Assembly: GCF_000517125.1 (NCBI RefSeq)
Contig: NZ_KI912155.1
Span: forward strand, 3,474,029-3,538,028
DNA length: 64,000 bases
Reading direction: 5' to 3'
DNA from: Arthrobacter sp. MA-N2
GTDB lineage: Bacteria > Actinomycetota > Actinomycetes > Actinomycetales > Micrococcaceae
In this document: positions 1 through 9,493 of the stretch, one piece after another
How positions within the stretch are numbered: the stretch's first letter is position 1
Layout of the letters: every line of letters starts with the position of its first letter
Made by a program: the position numbers and the translations under genes
Notes under the pieces: model-generated
What the model was told of the DNA's origin: nothing
The model's input: only the letters and a program-made list of their open reading frames with translations
Database searches by the model: none

Positions 1-708
1 CCGACCCGACTGGACGCCCAGATCCGGGTCGGCGGGGACGCCGGAGCCTCCGAAGTCATCGTGCTGCGCGGCTACGGGGAACTCGCCAAGGAAAGCGAAT
101 CCCTCGTCGCGGCCCTGCTCCTGCCCGACGCACCCATCGTGGCCTGGTGGCCGCACGGCGCCCCCGAGAACGCGTGCGAAACCTCCATCGGACGCATCGC
201 ACACCGCCGCATCACCGACTCCGCCAACGAACCCGACCCCGCAGCAGCACTGGCCCGGATCCGGGAAACCTACCGCGCCGGAGACACCGACCTCGCCTGG
301 ACACGCCTGACCAACTGGCGCATCCAACTCGCCGCCGCCCTGGACCAAGTAGACGAATCCCCCGTCACAGCGATCGAGGTCGAGGGCGCATCCGATTCAC
401 CCAGCACCCTGCTGCTGGCCGCTTGGCTCACGCTGTTCCTCGAGGCCCCGGTCGAGATCGTCGCGGACCCCGCCGGAACGGGGATCCGCCGGGTGCGGCT
501 CAGCCGTGTCACCGGCGACGTCCAGCTGGTCCGCCCCGGCCTGTCCATCGCCGAGTTGACCCAGCCCGGTCAGCCCGACCAGCGGATCTCCCTCCCGCGC
601 CGCAGCCTACGCGACTGCCTCGCCGAAGAACTCCGCCGCCTCGACCCCGACGAGGTCTTCGGAGAAGTGATTACTATGGGACTGCCCCGAACGAATAGCA
701 AGGAGTGA
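1..708 (+). CDS. opcA: Glucose-6-phosphate dehydrogenase assembly protein OpcA (5' end missing)
   Basis: The frame is open from the first base, so the gene begins upstream; 235 C-terminal residues are visible. The protein resembles actinobacterial and cyanobacterial OpcA, a non-catalytic partner that promotes assembly or activity of glucose-6-phosphate dehydrogenase (Zwf) in the oxidative pentose-phosphate pathway. Recognisable stretches include IVAWWPHGAPEN, DLAWTRLTNWR and LSIAELTQPGQPDQRISLPRR near the C-terminus. It overlaps the next gene by 4 bases (the GTG of pgl lies over its TGA), which is typical of a translationally coupled zwf-opcA-pgl operon; zwf would be expected just left of the window. 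I am confident of the family; the coupling is inferred from the overlap. Confidence 0.93.
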   Translation, partial: PTRLDAQIRVGGDAGASEVIVLRGYGELAKESESLVAALLLPDAPIVAWWPHGAPENACETSIGRIAHRRITDSANEPDPAAALARIRETYRAGDTDLAWTRLTNWRIQLAAALDQVDESPVTAIEVEGASDSPSTLLLAAWLTLFLEAPVEIVADPAGTGIRRVRLSRVTGDVQLVRPGLSIAELTQPGQPDQRISLPRRSLRDCLAEELRRLDPDEVFGEVITMGLPRTNSKE

Positions 709-1535
709 CCGATCCAGTGAGCGCTAACCCCAGAGTAAGCATCCATCCCGACTCCGCTGTCCTTATGGCCGCGATCGCCGCACGGCTGATCACCAAGCTG
801 GTGGACGTACAAGACAAGTACGGTGAAGCCACAGTGGTCCTCACCGGCGGCACCGTGGGCATCGGCACCTTGAAAGCGGTTGCCGACTCCCCTGCTGCGC
901 CCGCGGTCGACTGGTCCCGGGTGAACTTCTGGTGGGGTGACGAGCGTTTCGTTGGCAAGGACAGTCAAGACCGCAACACAGTGCAGGCCCGAGAAGCATT
1001 GCTTTCCGGCCTGCCTGTAGATCCCGCCCGGGTGCACGAACCCGGTTCATCGGACGAGTTCGCCACGGCAGAGGACGCCGCTGTGGACTACGCGGCCCGG
1101 CTCAAGGCCGCTGCGGAGGCAGAACACGCCGCGGATACTTCGGACAATCGTCCGGAGGAAGCCGGAGAGTTGCCCCGCTTCGATGTCCTTCTCCTAGGTA
1201 TCGGTCCGGATGCGCACATTGCCTCGCTCTTCCCTGAACAGGCGGGGATCCGCGTGCAGGACCGCACCGTGGTGGGGGTCGAGAACTCCCCCAAGCCACC
1301 GCCGTCGAGGATTTCCCTGACCCTCCCCGCCATCAATTCGGCCCAGGAGATCTGGATGGTTGTGGCGGGCGAGGACAAGGCCGGGGCCGTGGGGCTGGCC
1401 CTCGCCGGGGCCAATCCGGTCCAGGTTCCAGCCTCCGGCCCTAGCGGCCGATCCAGGACGCTGTGGCTTATTGATGAAAATGCGGCTTCACGTGTCCCCC
1501 AGCAGCTCATCCGTAAGGATCCTGCGGGCTCGTAG
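705..1535 (+). CDS. pgl: 6-phosphogluconolactonase
   Basis: Hydrolyses 6-phosphogluconolactone to 6-phosphogluconate, the second step of the oxidative pentose-phosphate pathway, in the cytosol. The 276-residue protein has the family's glucosamine-6-phosphate-isomerase-like fold signatures: VVLTGGTVGIGTL near residue 45, FWWGDERFV near residue 77 and LLLGIGPDAHIASLFP near residue 166. The start is a GTG overlapping the opcA stop codon, so the two are probably co-translated. Its 3' end runs 48 bases into the convergent rbpA gene, an unusual tail-to-tail overlap with both frames intact. The family assignment is secure. Confidence 0.94.
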   Translation: MTDPVSANPRVSIHPDSAVLMAAIAARLITKLVDVQDKYGEATVVLTGGTVGIGTLKAVADSPAAPAVDWSRVNFWWGDERFVGKDSQDRNTVQAREALLSGLPVDPARVHEPGSSDEFATAEDAAVDYAARLKAAAEAEHAADTSDNRPEEAGELPRFDVLLLGIGPDAHIASLFPEQAGIRVQDRTVVGVENSPKPPPSRISLTLPAINSAQEIWMVVAGEDKAGAVGLALAGANPVQVPASGPSGRSRTLWLIDENAASRVPQQLIRKDPAGS

Positions 1536-1886
1536 CCGATCGAGCGCTCCGGCCAGAACCATTTCGGCTTCTTGGCTGGAGCGTCTTTCTTTAACGTAAT
1601 CCAGGTGACTCTTGACGACTTCTTCGTCCGCCCGCTCCATCGTCGCCTCGCCTTGTTCGCGAACGGCAATCAGGCCACATTTCGGGCAGTCCCACTGATA
1701 CGGAATCTGGTCTTCCGGGAGCTTAATGAAAACGAGCCGCGTCTCGTGTCCCTTGGCGCACCAATACGGGACACGAATACGCGGCAGGCTTTCGCCAACG
1801 AGCGGGTCGGGCTTGTTTCTTGGGGTCGAGCCAGCTGTTACGCCAGCCCGCGTGCCTCTGAAACCTGAAGTACCATGAACCATCAT
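1488..1886 (-). CDS. rbpA: RNA polymerase-binding protein RbpA
   Basis: RbpA is an actinobacterial general transcription factor that binds RNA polymerase and the principal sigma factor and stabilises the open complex. The 132-residue protein has the expected parts: a basic N-terminal tail (HGTSGFRGTRAG), a central zinc-ribbon-like core with Cys43, His47, Cys67 and Cys70 (WCAKGH and CPKCG), and a C-terminal sigma-interaction helix region (ERADEEVVKSHLDYVKERRS). An AAGGGG sequence precedes two tandem ATG codons, so either could be the start. It is convergent with pgl and overlaps it by 48 bases. Its presence is a strong marker of an actinobacterium. Confidence 0.95.
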   Translation of the reverse strand: MMVHGTSGFRGTRAGVTAGSTPRNKPDPLVGESLPRIRVPYWCAKGHETRLVFIKLPEDQIPYQWDCPKCGLIAVREQGEATMERADEEVVKSHLDYVKERRSSQEAEMVLAGALDRLRARRILTDELLGDT

Positions 1887-1969
1887 CGATCCCCTTGCGA
1901 GCCGGGTGCATGGCGGTGAAGGCCACGGAGCCTAGTCTAATGCGGGGATGCGGATGGCGGCAGACCTGC

Positions 1970-1996
1970 TTCCGGGCAGTTTTGTTTGCCCGGGAA
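1970..1996 (-). terminator. Hairpin after secG
   Basis: The inverted repeat CCGGGC (1972-1977) / GCCCGG (1988-1993) with flanking partial pairing sits just downstream of the secG stop codon on the minus strand. There is no run of T after it, so this is only a possible terminator between secG and rbpA. Confidence 0.35.
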
Positions 1997-2011
1997 CTGG
2001 CGGGCGTAGGT

Positions 2012-2269
2012 CTAGGAATTACCGCCCGAAGTGAACCTCATAATGAGGCCGAGTCCGATGATCACGACGCCCCAAGTGCAGCCCAAAACGATGGTGAAGC
2101 GGTTGAGGTTGCGTTCTGCGACACCCGAAGAACTCAGTCCCGAGCTCATGCCACCGCCAAACATATCGGACAACCCGCCGCCACGCCCCTTGTGCAGGAG
2201 GATGAGCAGCGTCAGCAGAAGACTGGTGATGCCCAGCAGAATCTGCAAAATGACTTGAAGAACGTCCAC
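2012..2269 (-). CDS. secG: Preprotein translocase subunit SecG
   Basis: Small accessory subunit of the SecYEG protein-export channel in the cytoplasmic membrane. The 85-residue product has two hydrophobic segments (about residues 3-25 and 60-78) separated by the family's glycine-rich cytosolic loop, with HKGRGGGLSDMFGGG at residues 26-40. It lies immediately after tpiA on the same strand, the usual arrangement gap-pgk-tpiA-secG in actinobacteria and many Gram-positives, so it is probably transcribed with the glycolytic genes. Confidence 0.95.
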   Translation of the reverse strand: MDVLQVILQILLGITSLLLTLLILLHKGRGGGLSDMFGGGMSSGLSSSGVAERNLNRFTIVLGCTWGVVIIGLGLIMRFTSGGNS

Positions 2270-2316
2270 GACGGCCTTTCAGAAGAACGGAAAACGGGAG
2301 CGGAACCTGAAACGGA

Positions 2317-3132
2317 CTAAGCCGCGCTAAGGTGGCTCTCGAACCTGACAATGTTAGCAAACTCAGCAGGGTCCAGGCTCGCTCCACCCACCAGCAAGCC
2401 GTCCACATCGCCTTCGACCATGATTGCCGCCGCATTGTTGGCCTTCACCGAACCGCCATACAGGAGACGGGTCTTGGCCGCGACGGCATCGCCGAACAAG
2501 GATGCGAGCTCGGCGCGGATCGCGGCGCACATTTCCTGCGCGTCTTCGGGACCGGCGACTTCGCCTGTCCCGATGGCCCAGACAGGCTCGTAGGCTACAA
2601 CCAGTTCGCCTGCCTGTTCTGCGGCGAGACCTTCGACGCCGGCTCGCAACTGGGACAGTGTGTGCTCGACATGCGTGCCGGCCTGGCGGACTTCAAGGCC
2701 CTCGCCGACGCACAAGACCGGCGTCACCTCGTGGCGGAAGGCAGCCTTCACCTTCGCGTTGAGGGTCAGGTCATCCTCGTGGTGGATGGTGCGGCGTTCG
2801 CTGTGGCCCACCAGGACGTAGGCGCAACCGAGCTTGTTGAGGAACTGTCCGGAGATGTCTCCCGTGTAGGCTCCCGAGTCGAATTGCGAGAGATCCTGGC
2901 CGCCGTAGACTACGTCCAGCTCGTCTCCCTGCACAAGCGTCTGCACGCCACGGAGGTCGGTGAACGGCGGGAAGACTGCAACCTCGACCCGGCTGTAATC
3001 GTGCTTGGCGTCGGACAAGGTCCATGCCAGCTTCTGCAACAGGGTGATGCCCTGGACGTGGTCCATGTTCATCTTCCAGTTGCCGGCAATAAAGGGCTTT
3101 CGAACAAAGGATCCATTGGCAGAAATTGTCAT
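2317..3132 (-). CDS. tpiA: Triosephosphate isomerase
   Basis: Interconverts dihydroxyacetone phosphate and glyceraldehyde 3-phosphate in glycolysis. All catalytic signatures are present in the 271-residue TIM barrel: AGNWKMN with Asn18 and Lys20, the histidine of VGHSERR near residue 107, and the catalytic base in [12 protein letters not shown] near residue 180, followed by the phosphate-binding loop LLYGGSVK. It follows pgk with an 83-base gap that holds a long hairpin, and it precedes secG. Confidence 0.97.
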   Translation of the reverse strand: MTISANGSFVRKPFIAGNWKMNMDHVQGITLLQKLAWTLSDAKHDYSRVEVAVFPPFTDLRGVQTLVQGDELDVVYGGQDLSQFDSGAYTGDISGQFLNKLGCAYVLVGHSERRTIHHEDDLTLNAKVKAAFRHEVTPVLCVGEGLEVRQAGTHVEHTLSQLRAGVEGLAAEQAGELVVAYEPVWAIGTGEVAGPEDAQEMCAAIRAELASLFGDAVAAKTRLLYGGSVKANNAAAIMVEGDVDGLLVGGASLDPAEFANIVRFESHLSAA

Positions 3133-3162
3133 GTGTGCTCCATAAATGCGTTGAGATGGGGA

Positions 3163-3208
3163 AGCCGGCGGGGCACGCGCCTCTTTTGGGAAGGGCGCCC
3201 CGCCGGCT
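3163..3208 (-). other. Intercistronic hairpin between pgk and tpiA
   Basis: A perfect 12-bp inverted repeat, AGCCGGCGGGGC (3163-3174) and GCCCCGCCGGCT (3197-3208), encloses a 22-base loop in the pgk-tpiA gap. No T-run follows. It could cause partial termination or act as an RNA processing or stability element that sets the pgk:tpiA ratio. The structure is read directly from the sequence; the role is inferred. Confidence 0.5.
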
Positions 3209-3215
3209 GCGTGGC

Positions 3216-4442
3216 CTAACGGTCCAGAACGCTCAGGCCGGGAAGATCCTTGCCTTCGAGGTATTCCAGGCTGGCGCCGCCGCCAGTGGAAATGTGGCCG
3301 AACTGCGAGTCCTCAAAACCTAGGGTCCGGACAGCCGCAGCAGAGTCGCCACCGCCGACGACGGTGAATGCCGAGGACTCAGTCAATGCCTGGGCGATGG
3401 CGCGGGTGCCGCCCGAGAAGGCCTCGAACTCGAAGACGCCCATGGGGCCGTTCCAGAACACGGTCTTGGCGGCCTTGATCTGCTCGGCGAAGGCTGCTGC
3501 GGATATCGGTCCGATGTCCAAGCCAATGCCGGCGGCACCGAATGAGCTGTCCTCGATAGCGTCCGCCGCAACCACTTCGTGTTCGGCGTCCGCAGCAAAG
3601 CGGCTGGCGACCACGACGTCGGTGGGAATGACGAAAGCGGTACCAGCGTCGGAAGCTCGCTTGAGGTAGTCCTGGACCACGGGAATCTGGTCTGCTTCAA
3701 GCAAGCTGCCCGCAACCTTGTGACCGGAGGCTGCCAGGAAGGTGAAGAGCATACCCCCACCGACGAGGATGGTGTCTGCTTTGCCCAGGAGGTTGTCGAT
3801 CACTGCAAGCTTGTCCGAAACCTTGGAGCCGCCGAGAACGACGACGTACGGGCGCTGGGTATCCGTGGTGAGCTTACGCAGTACCTCGACCTCGGTGTGC
3901 ACGAGGTCCCCTTGGTAGGACGGAAGCCGGGTGGCGACGTCGTAAACGCTGGCGTGCTTGCGATGCACGGCGCCGAAGGCGTCATCCACGAAGGCGCCGT
4001 TCCCGCCGGTCAGGGCGACCAGCTCATCAGCGAAGGCGCCGCGCTCGGCGTCGTCCTTGCTCGTCTCGCGAGCGTCAAAACGGACGTTCTCAAGGACCAG
4101 GACGTCGCCGTCCTCGAGAGAGGCGGCGAGTTCCTTGGCGGAGTCGCCCACGGTGTCTTCCGCGAGCTTGACCTTGAACGGTGCGAGCTCCGCAAGGCGC
4201 TCCACGGCGGGCTTGAGCGAGTACTTGGGCTCGGGAGCACCCTTGGGGCGTCCGAGGTGGGCGGTGACGAGCACGCGGGCACCGGCGTCCGAGAGCTTTT
4301 CGATGACCGGAAGTGAGGCCTTGATGCGGCCGTCGTCGGTCACTGTAGAGCCGTCGAGCGGCACATTCAGGTCACTTCTGACGAGAATATACCGCCCGCG
4401 GACACCTTCAGCGATGAGCTCGTTGAGGGTGTGAGATGTCAT
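3216..4442 (-). CDS. pgk: Phosphoglycerate kinase
   Basis: Transfers the acyl phosphate of 1,3-bisphosphoglycerate to ADP in glycolysis. The 408-residue protein has the N-domain substrate site ([10 protein letters not shown] near residue 22 and HLGRPKG near residue 62), the hinge and the C-domain nucleotide loop ([11 protein letters not shown] and the glycine-rich VGGGDS). Length and order are normal for a bacterial Pgk. It starts only 9 bases after gap, so the two are almost certainly cotranscribed and translationally coupled. Confidence 0.97.
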   Translation of the reverse strand: MTSHTLNELIAEGVRGRYILVRSDLNVPLDGSTVTDDGRIKASLPVIEKLSDAGARVLVTAHLGRPKGAPEPKYSLKPAVERLAELAPFKVKLAEDTVGDSAKELAASLEDGDVLVLENVRFDARETSKDDAERGAFADELVALTGGNGAFVDDAFGAVHRKHASVYDVATRLPSYQGDLVHTEVEVLRKLTTDTQRPYVVVLGGSKVSDKLAVIDNLLGKADTILVGGGMLFTFLAASGHKVAGSLLEADQIPVVQDYLKRASDAGTAFVIPTDVVVASRFAADAEHEVVAADAIEDSSFGAAGIGLDIGPISAAAFAEQIKAAKTVFWNGPMGVFEFEAFSGGTRAIAQALTESSAFTVVGGGDSAAAVRTLGFEDSQFGHISTGGGASLEYLEGKDLPGLSVLDR

Positions 4443-4451
4443 GTGTCTACC

Positions 4452-5465
<1,014 letters not shown>

Positions 5466-5629
5466 TCAGTCTCCTTGGTGCTCTTGCAAGCACACCTAGT
5501 GAGTCGGATCTTGATTCCAACTAACAATTCCCGCACATCTTTGGGCAGAAGTGATTATCAGATCGGAGGGCGACCAGCCACATTGCTGAAGGCTAACCGC
5601 CTTCCGTGACCTATCTTACGTTTAACTAC

Positions 5630-5657
5630 GCCTGCCCCCGCAACTGCGGGGGCAGGC
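5630..5657 (-). terminator. GC-rich hairpin between sodA and gap
   Basis: The 285-base gap 5463-5747 contains the gap promoter region (no clear -35/-10 pair seen) and this inverted repeat: GCCTGCCCCCG (5630-5640) and CGGGGGCAGGC (5647-5657) with a 6-base loop. On the minus strand it lies after the sodA stop codon and before gap. A weak T-run only, so probably but not certainly a terminator for sodA. Confidence 0.5.
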
Positions 5658-5747
5658 AATCCGGTATTTGGGCGAAATTCACCTTAATGTGAAGTTTGTT
5701 ACATCCTCGTGTATTCCGCGTCACTCACCGAACCAGCAGATAATTCC

Positions 5748-6371
5748 CTACAGGACAATCAGCCCGGTGGCGTTTGCGCGGGCTGCCTCGAAGCGCTTGG
5801 CGACGTCTGCCCAGTTGACAATGTTCCAGAATGCCTTGACGTAGTCAGCCTTGACGTTGACGTAGTCCAGGTAGAAAGCGTGCTCCCACATGTCCAGCAT
5901 GAGCAGCGGGGTAGTGCCGACTGCGACGTTGCCCTGCTGGTCGTAGAGCTGTTCGATGAGCAGATTTCCGCCAATGGGCTCGTAGGCGAGGAAACCCCAA
6001 CCGGATCCCTGCAAGCCGAGGGCGGCTGCCGTGAACTGGGCGCGGAATGCATCGAAGGAACCGAAGGCGTCGTCGATGGCTGCAGCCAGCTCACCTTCGG
6101 GCTTGTCGCCGCCGTCCGGGGAGATGTTGTTCCAGAATACAGAGTGGTTGATGTGGCCACCGGTGTGGAACGCGAGGTCCTTGGAAAGGCGGTTGATGTT
6201 GGCGAAGTCGCCCTTGTCGCGGGCCTCGGCCAACTGGGCCAGGGCGTTGTTGGCGCCGGCTACGTAGGCAGCGTGGTGCTTGCTGTGGTGCAGCTCCATG
6301 ATCTTCGCCGAAATATGCGGCTCAAGTGCTGCGTAGTCGTAGCCGAGCTCGGGCAGTACGTACTCTGTCAC
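5748..6371 (-). CDS. sodA: Superoxide dismutase (Mn/Fe family)
   Basis: Dismutates superoxide to hydrogen peroxide and oxygen. The 207-residue protein carries the family's metal ligands: the histidine cluster MELHHSKHH near residue 28, the histidine of [12 protein letters not shown], and the Asp and His of [12 protein letters not shown] chose the GTG at 6371 because GGAGG lies 7 bases upstream and the protein then begins [13 protein letters not shown] as in other family members; a TTG 12 bases earlier is unlikely. The motif [15 protein letters not shown] near residue 140 favours manganese or cambialistic use, but this cannot be settled from sequence. It sits alone between gap and whiA. Confidence 0.96.
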   Translation of the reverse strand: MTEYVLPELGYDYAALEPHISAKIMELHHSKHHAAYVAGANNALAQLAEARDKGDFANINRLSKDLAFHTGGHINHSVFWNNISPDGGDKPEGELAAAIDDAFGSFDAFRAQFTAAALGLQGSGWGFLAYEPIGGNLLIEQLYDQQGNVAVGTTPLLMLDMWEHAFYLDYVNVKADYVKAFWNIVNWADVAKRFEAARANATGLIVL

Positions 6372-6426
6372 GAAATCCTCCAATGTAGTGGACCGGGGTC
6401 CGGTTGGTAACTCTCGTATTGTTCAT

Positions 6427-6446
6427 CCGACCGGCGAACCGGCCGG
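6427..6446 (-). terminator. Short hairpin after whiA
   Basis: CCGACCGG (6427-6434) and CCGGCCGG (6439-6446) can pair with one G-U, directly downstream of the whiA stop codon on the minus strand and upstream of the sodA start. No T-run, so the terminator call is weak. Confidence 0.3.
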
Positions 6447-6480
6447 AAATCTACACCTTGATGATTCTAGGGCGGCTGAA

Positions 6481-7461
6481 TTATTCGTCCATCATTTCGG
6501 GGGTCACATTTGCGTCAGTTCCCGGAATGCCCAGGTCTCCAGCCCGTTTGTCCGCCATGGCCAACAGCCGGCGAATCCGCCCCGCGATCGCATCTTTGGT
6601 CATGGGAGGATCAGCGAGCCGGCCCAGTTCATCCAGGCTGGCCTGCTTGTGCGCCACACGGAGTTCGCCTGCGTACTTCAAGTGGTCCGGAACGTCGTCG
6701 CCCAGGATTTCCAAGGCCCGGTCCACGCGGGCGCCCGCCGCAACGGCGGCTTGGGCCGAGCGGCGCAGGTTGGCGTCATCGAAGTTCGCGAGCCGGTTGG
6801 CAGTAGCCCGTACTTCTTTGCGCATGCGGCGTTCCTCCCACACCATGAGGGCGTCATGGGCGCCCATCCGGGTGAGCAATGCGGCGATGGTGTCGCCGTC
6901 ACGAATAACCACGCGATCGACGCCGCGTACTTCCCGCGCCTTGGCCTGGATGCCCAAGCGACGGGCGGCTCCCACCAGGGCAAGCGCGGATTCCGGGCCC
7001 GGGCATGTTACCTCGAGAGAAGACGAGCGGCCGGGTTCGGTGAGTGAACCGTGCGCCAGGAAAGCACCGCGCCACACCGCCTCGGCGTCGGACGCCGAAC
7101 CGTTGACGACGGCGGACGGCAGCCCGCGTACGGGCCGTCCCCGGCCGTCCAAGAGACCCGTCTGGCGGGCCAAGGCTTCGCCGTCGCGCACGACGCGGAC
7201 CACGTAGCGGCTACCTCGCCGGAGCCCCCCGCCGGAGACGACGATGATCTCGCTCTGGTGCCCGTAAACTTCCGCGATCGCGGCACGCAGTCGCCGCGCC
7301 GTGGAGGCCAGGTCAACCTCTGCCTCGATCACAATGCGGCCTGAAATGATGTGCAGTCCGCCGGCAAAACGCAGCATGGCCGACACCTCGGCCTTGCGGA
7401 CGGACGACTTCTTGATGTCCAGCCGGGAAAGTTCTTCCTTGACCGATCCGGTCAGTGCCAT
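6481..7461 (-). CDS. whiA: DNA-binding protein WhiA
   Basis: WhiA is a conserved Gram-positive DNA-binding protein. In Streptomyces it co-activates sporulation septation genes with WhiB, and in other genera it affects cell division. The 326-residue protein has the degenerate LAGLIDADG-like domain in the N-terminal two thirds (for example [21 protein letters not shown] near residue 20 and [13 protein letters not shown] near residue 130) and a C-terminal helix-turn-helix region ([19 protein letters not shown], then [33 protein letters not shown]). It is last in the rapZ-yvcK-whiA run, with 9 bases separating it from yvcK. Confidence 0.96.
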   Translation of the reverse strand: MALTGSVKEELSRLDIKKSSVRKAEVSAMLRFAGGLHIISGRIVIEAEVDLASTARRLRAAIAEVYGHQSEIIVVSGGGLRRGSRYVVRVVRDGEALARQTGLLDGRGRPVRGLPSAVVNGSASDAEAVWRGAFLAHGSLTEPGRSSSLEVTCPGPESALALVGAARRLGIQAKAREVRGVDRVVIRDGDTIAALLTRMGAHDALMVWEERRMRKEVRATANRLANFDDANLRRSAQAAVAAGARVDRALEILGDDVPDHLKYAGELRVAHKQASLDELGRLADPPMTKDAIAGRIRRLLAMADKRAGDLGIPGTDANVTPEMMDE

Positions 7462-7470
7462 GGCATGTTC

Positions 7471-8487
7471 CTAACTATTCCCGAAGATATCGTGATACGC
7501 CGACGCCAGACGCAGCGGGTCGTGGACTGGACGGCGACTCGACGCCCCTACTTTACCCAAGACCACCTCTGCACCGATCATCCCTGCGGCCCGTTCGAAT
7601 TCCTTCAGGTCCGATATTGAGGAAGGATCGGCGAGCACCACGTCCACACTGAACTCCGGCGCGTAATGACGCAGGGCGTCCAGATGGTCCGCAGCCGACA
7701 TCCCGGAGGTTTCCTTGGTGTCCATGGCGAGGTTCATGGTCAGGCAGCGTTTGGCAGGGGTATCGCACAAAGCCTGGCGCATTTCGGGCAAAAGCAAATG
7801 GGGCAGCACCGAGGTGTACCAAGAGCCCGGACCCAGGACCACCCAGTCTGCGAACTCGATTGCCGTGAGCGCTTCGATACATGCCCGGGCATCCTCCGGG
7901 GAGAGCCTGACGTTTTCGAGGGACCCGGCAACAGCGCACTTGGCCTGGCCCTTCACCGTCTGGAGCTCGTACCCGCCCCCGGACAACGGAACCCTGACGT
8001 CACCTTCGATGTTCAAAGGTTGGGTGGACATCGGCAGGACCTGACCGCGGGCACCCAGGAGGGCACCGGCCCACTTCAGTCCAGCTACGGCGTCCCCGAG
8101 CAGCTCCCAGAGAGTAACGATGAGCAGGTTTCCCATGGCGTGGTGGTCCAGGGAGCCTTCCCCGCCGCTCGGAGTCTTGAAGCGGTGCTGCATGACGTCC
8201 CGCCAGGTGCGCCCCCAATCGGTGTCATCACAGAGGGCGCTCAGCGCCATCCGCAGGTCGCCGGGCGGAAGGACGCCGTACTCTTCCCGGAGCCGCCCGG
8301 AGGAGCCGCCGTCGTCGGCAACGGTGACAATCGCGGTGAGCTCGGAGGTCAACAAGCGCAACGCAGACAGTGATGCGGACAGCCCGTGACCGCCCCCGAG
8401 CGCAACTACCGTGGGCCCTTTGGCCGGCTGGCTGCCAGGCGTCCCCTTGGGAGGAACAAGCGGCAGGGGTCCGGTCAAGACCCCCAT
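7471..8487 (-). CDS. Gluconeogenesis factor YvcK family protein
   Basis: Belongs to the YvcK/CofD-like (UPF0052) family, whose Bacillus and Mycobacterium (CuvA) members bind UDP-GlcNAc and affect carbon-source use and cell-wall growth; no enzymatic activity is settled. Visible signatures in the 338-residue protein are VALGGGHGLSASLSALR near residue 28, VADDGGSSGRLREEYG near residue 56, and VVLGPGSWYTSVLPHLL near residue 215. It starts by a one-base overlap (TAATG) with the stop of rapZ, so translation of the two is coupled. Confidence 0.93.
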   Translation of the reverse strand: MGVLTGPLPLVPPKGTPGSQPAKGPTVVALGGGHGLSASLSALRLLTSELTAIVTVADDGGSSGRLREEYGVLPPGDLRMALSALCDDTDWGRTWRDVMQHRFKTPSGGEGSLDHHAMGNLLIVTLWELLGDAVAGLKWAGALLGARGQVLPMSTQPLNIEGDVRVPLSGGGYELQTVKGQAKCAVAGSLENVRLSPEDARACIEALTAIEFADWVVLGPGSWYTSVLPHLLLPEMRQALCDTPAKRCLTMNLAMDTKETSGMSAADHLDALRHYAPEFSVDVVLADPSSISDLKEFERAAGMIGAEVVLGKVGASSRRPVHDPLRLASAYHDIFGNS

Positions 8488-9410
8488 TATTCGCGGCCCA
8501 GATCGCGGTGGCTCGTGGTGACGGTGACCCTGGGAAATTGCGCCAACCGTTTGGAAAGTTCGACGGCGACCGCGACTGAACGGTGCTTGCCCCCTGTGCA
8601 GCCGACGGCAATGGTGGCGTAATGCTTGTTTTCCGTCCGGTAGCCGTCGAGGACCGGTTCCAGGGCAAGAACGTAGCGATCAATGAAGTCCTTGACACCG
8701 TCGGCCCCCAGCACATAGTCGCTGACGTCGGCATCGAGTCCCGTGTGCGGGCGCAACTTCGGGACCCAGTGCGGGTTGGGAATGAAGCGTGCGTCCGCTA
8801 CGAAGTTGGCGTCCACGGGCAGGCCGTACTTGAAGCCGAAACTCATGACGTTCAGGCGCAAAGCGACGGGGCCGGTGTCGGTGAAGAGTTCAGTGATGGC
8901 TGTCGCCAGGCCGTGGACGTTGTATGTACTGGTGTCCAGGACAACATCTGCCGATTCCCGGAGTTCCTTCAGCACGTCGCGTTCTGCCGCGATACCGTCC
9001 AGGATCCGGCCACCGCCCTGGAGCGGATGCGGGCGGCGCCCTTGCTCAAAGCGACGGACCAGGACGTTGTCGCTGGCGTCCAGAAAGAGCACGCGGAACG
9101 TGATTCCACTGGCGCTGAGCGCGCCCAGAGCCGTCCGGATATCGGTGAAGAGGCCTTTGCTGCGGACATCCACGACGACGGCAAGTTTAGGGATGGACTG
9201 GGGTGCATGCGACACGATCTCGGCGAGCGTCCCCAGCATTTGCGGCGGCAGGTTTTCGACGACGTACCAGCCGTGGTCCTCAAGGGCGTCCGAGGCGGTA
9301 CTGCGGCCCGCACCGGACATGCCCGTGACCACCAGCAGTTCCGCTTCGACAGGCTTGACGGGGATGAGACCGTCCTGCTCCGCGTCGGATCCTGCTGTTG
9401 ATTCTGACAT
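8487..9410 (-). CDS. rapZ: RNase adapter RapZ
   Basis: RapZ-family nucleotide-binding protein. In E. coli RapZ guides RNase E to the GlmZ small RNA; in actinobacteria its RNA target is unknown. The 307-residue protein has an N-terminal P-loop of the family's GMSGAGRST form near residue 31 (Arg where classical Walker A has Lys), and the conserved C-terminal IAVGCTGGKHRSVAVAVEL with Cys and His. It is in the rapZ-yvcK-whiA arrangement that is almost universal in Gram-positive bacteria. Start codon ATG; no strong alternative. Confidence 0.95.
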   Translation of the reverse strand: MSESTAGSDAEQDGLIPVKPVEAELLVVTGMSGAGRSTASDALEDHGWYVVENLPPQMLGTLAEIVSHAPQSIPKLAVVVDVRSKGLFTDIRTALGALSASGITFRVLFLDASDNVLVRRFEQGRRPHPLQGGGRILDGIAAERDVLKELRESADVVLDTSTYNVHGLATAITELFTDTGPVALRLNVMSFGFKYGLPVDANFVADARFIPNPHWVPKLRPHTGLDADVSDYVLGADGVKDFIDRYVLALEPVLDGYRTENKHYATIAVGCTGGKHRSVAVAVELSKRLAQFPRVTVTTSHRDLGRE

Positions 9411-9493
9411 CTAGTGTCCCCGTTCTGAGATGGTCCAAGTTGCTGCCGGTCCAGGCTGGACCGCCTTCAGGAGGGGTCCGGTTATTACCCTAG

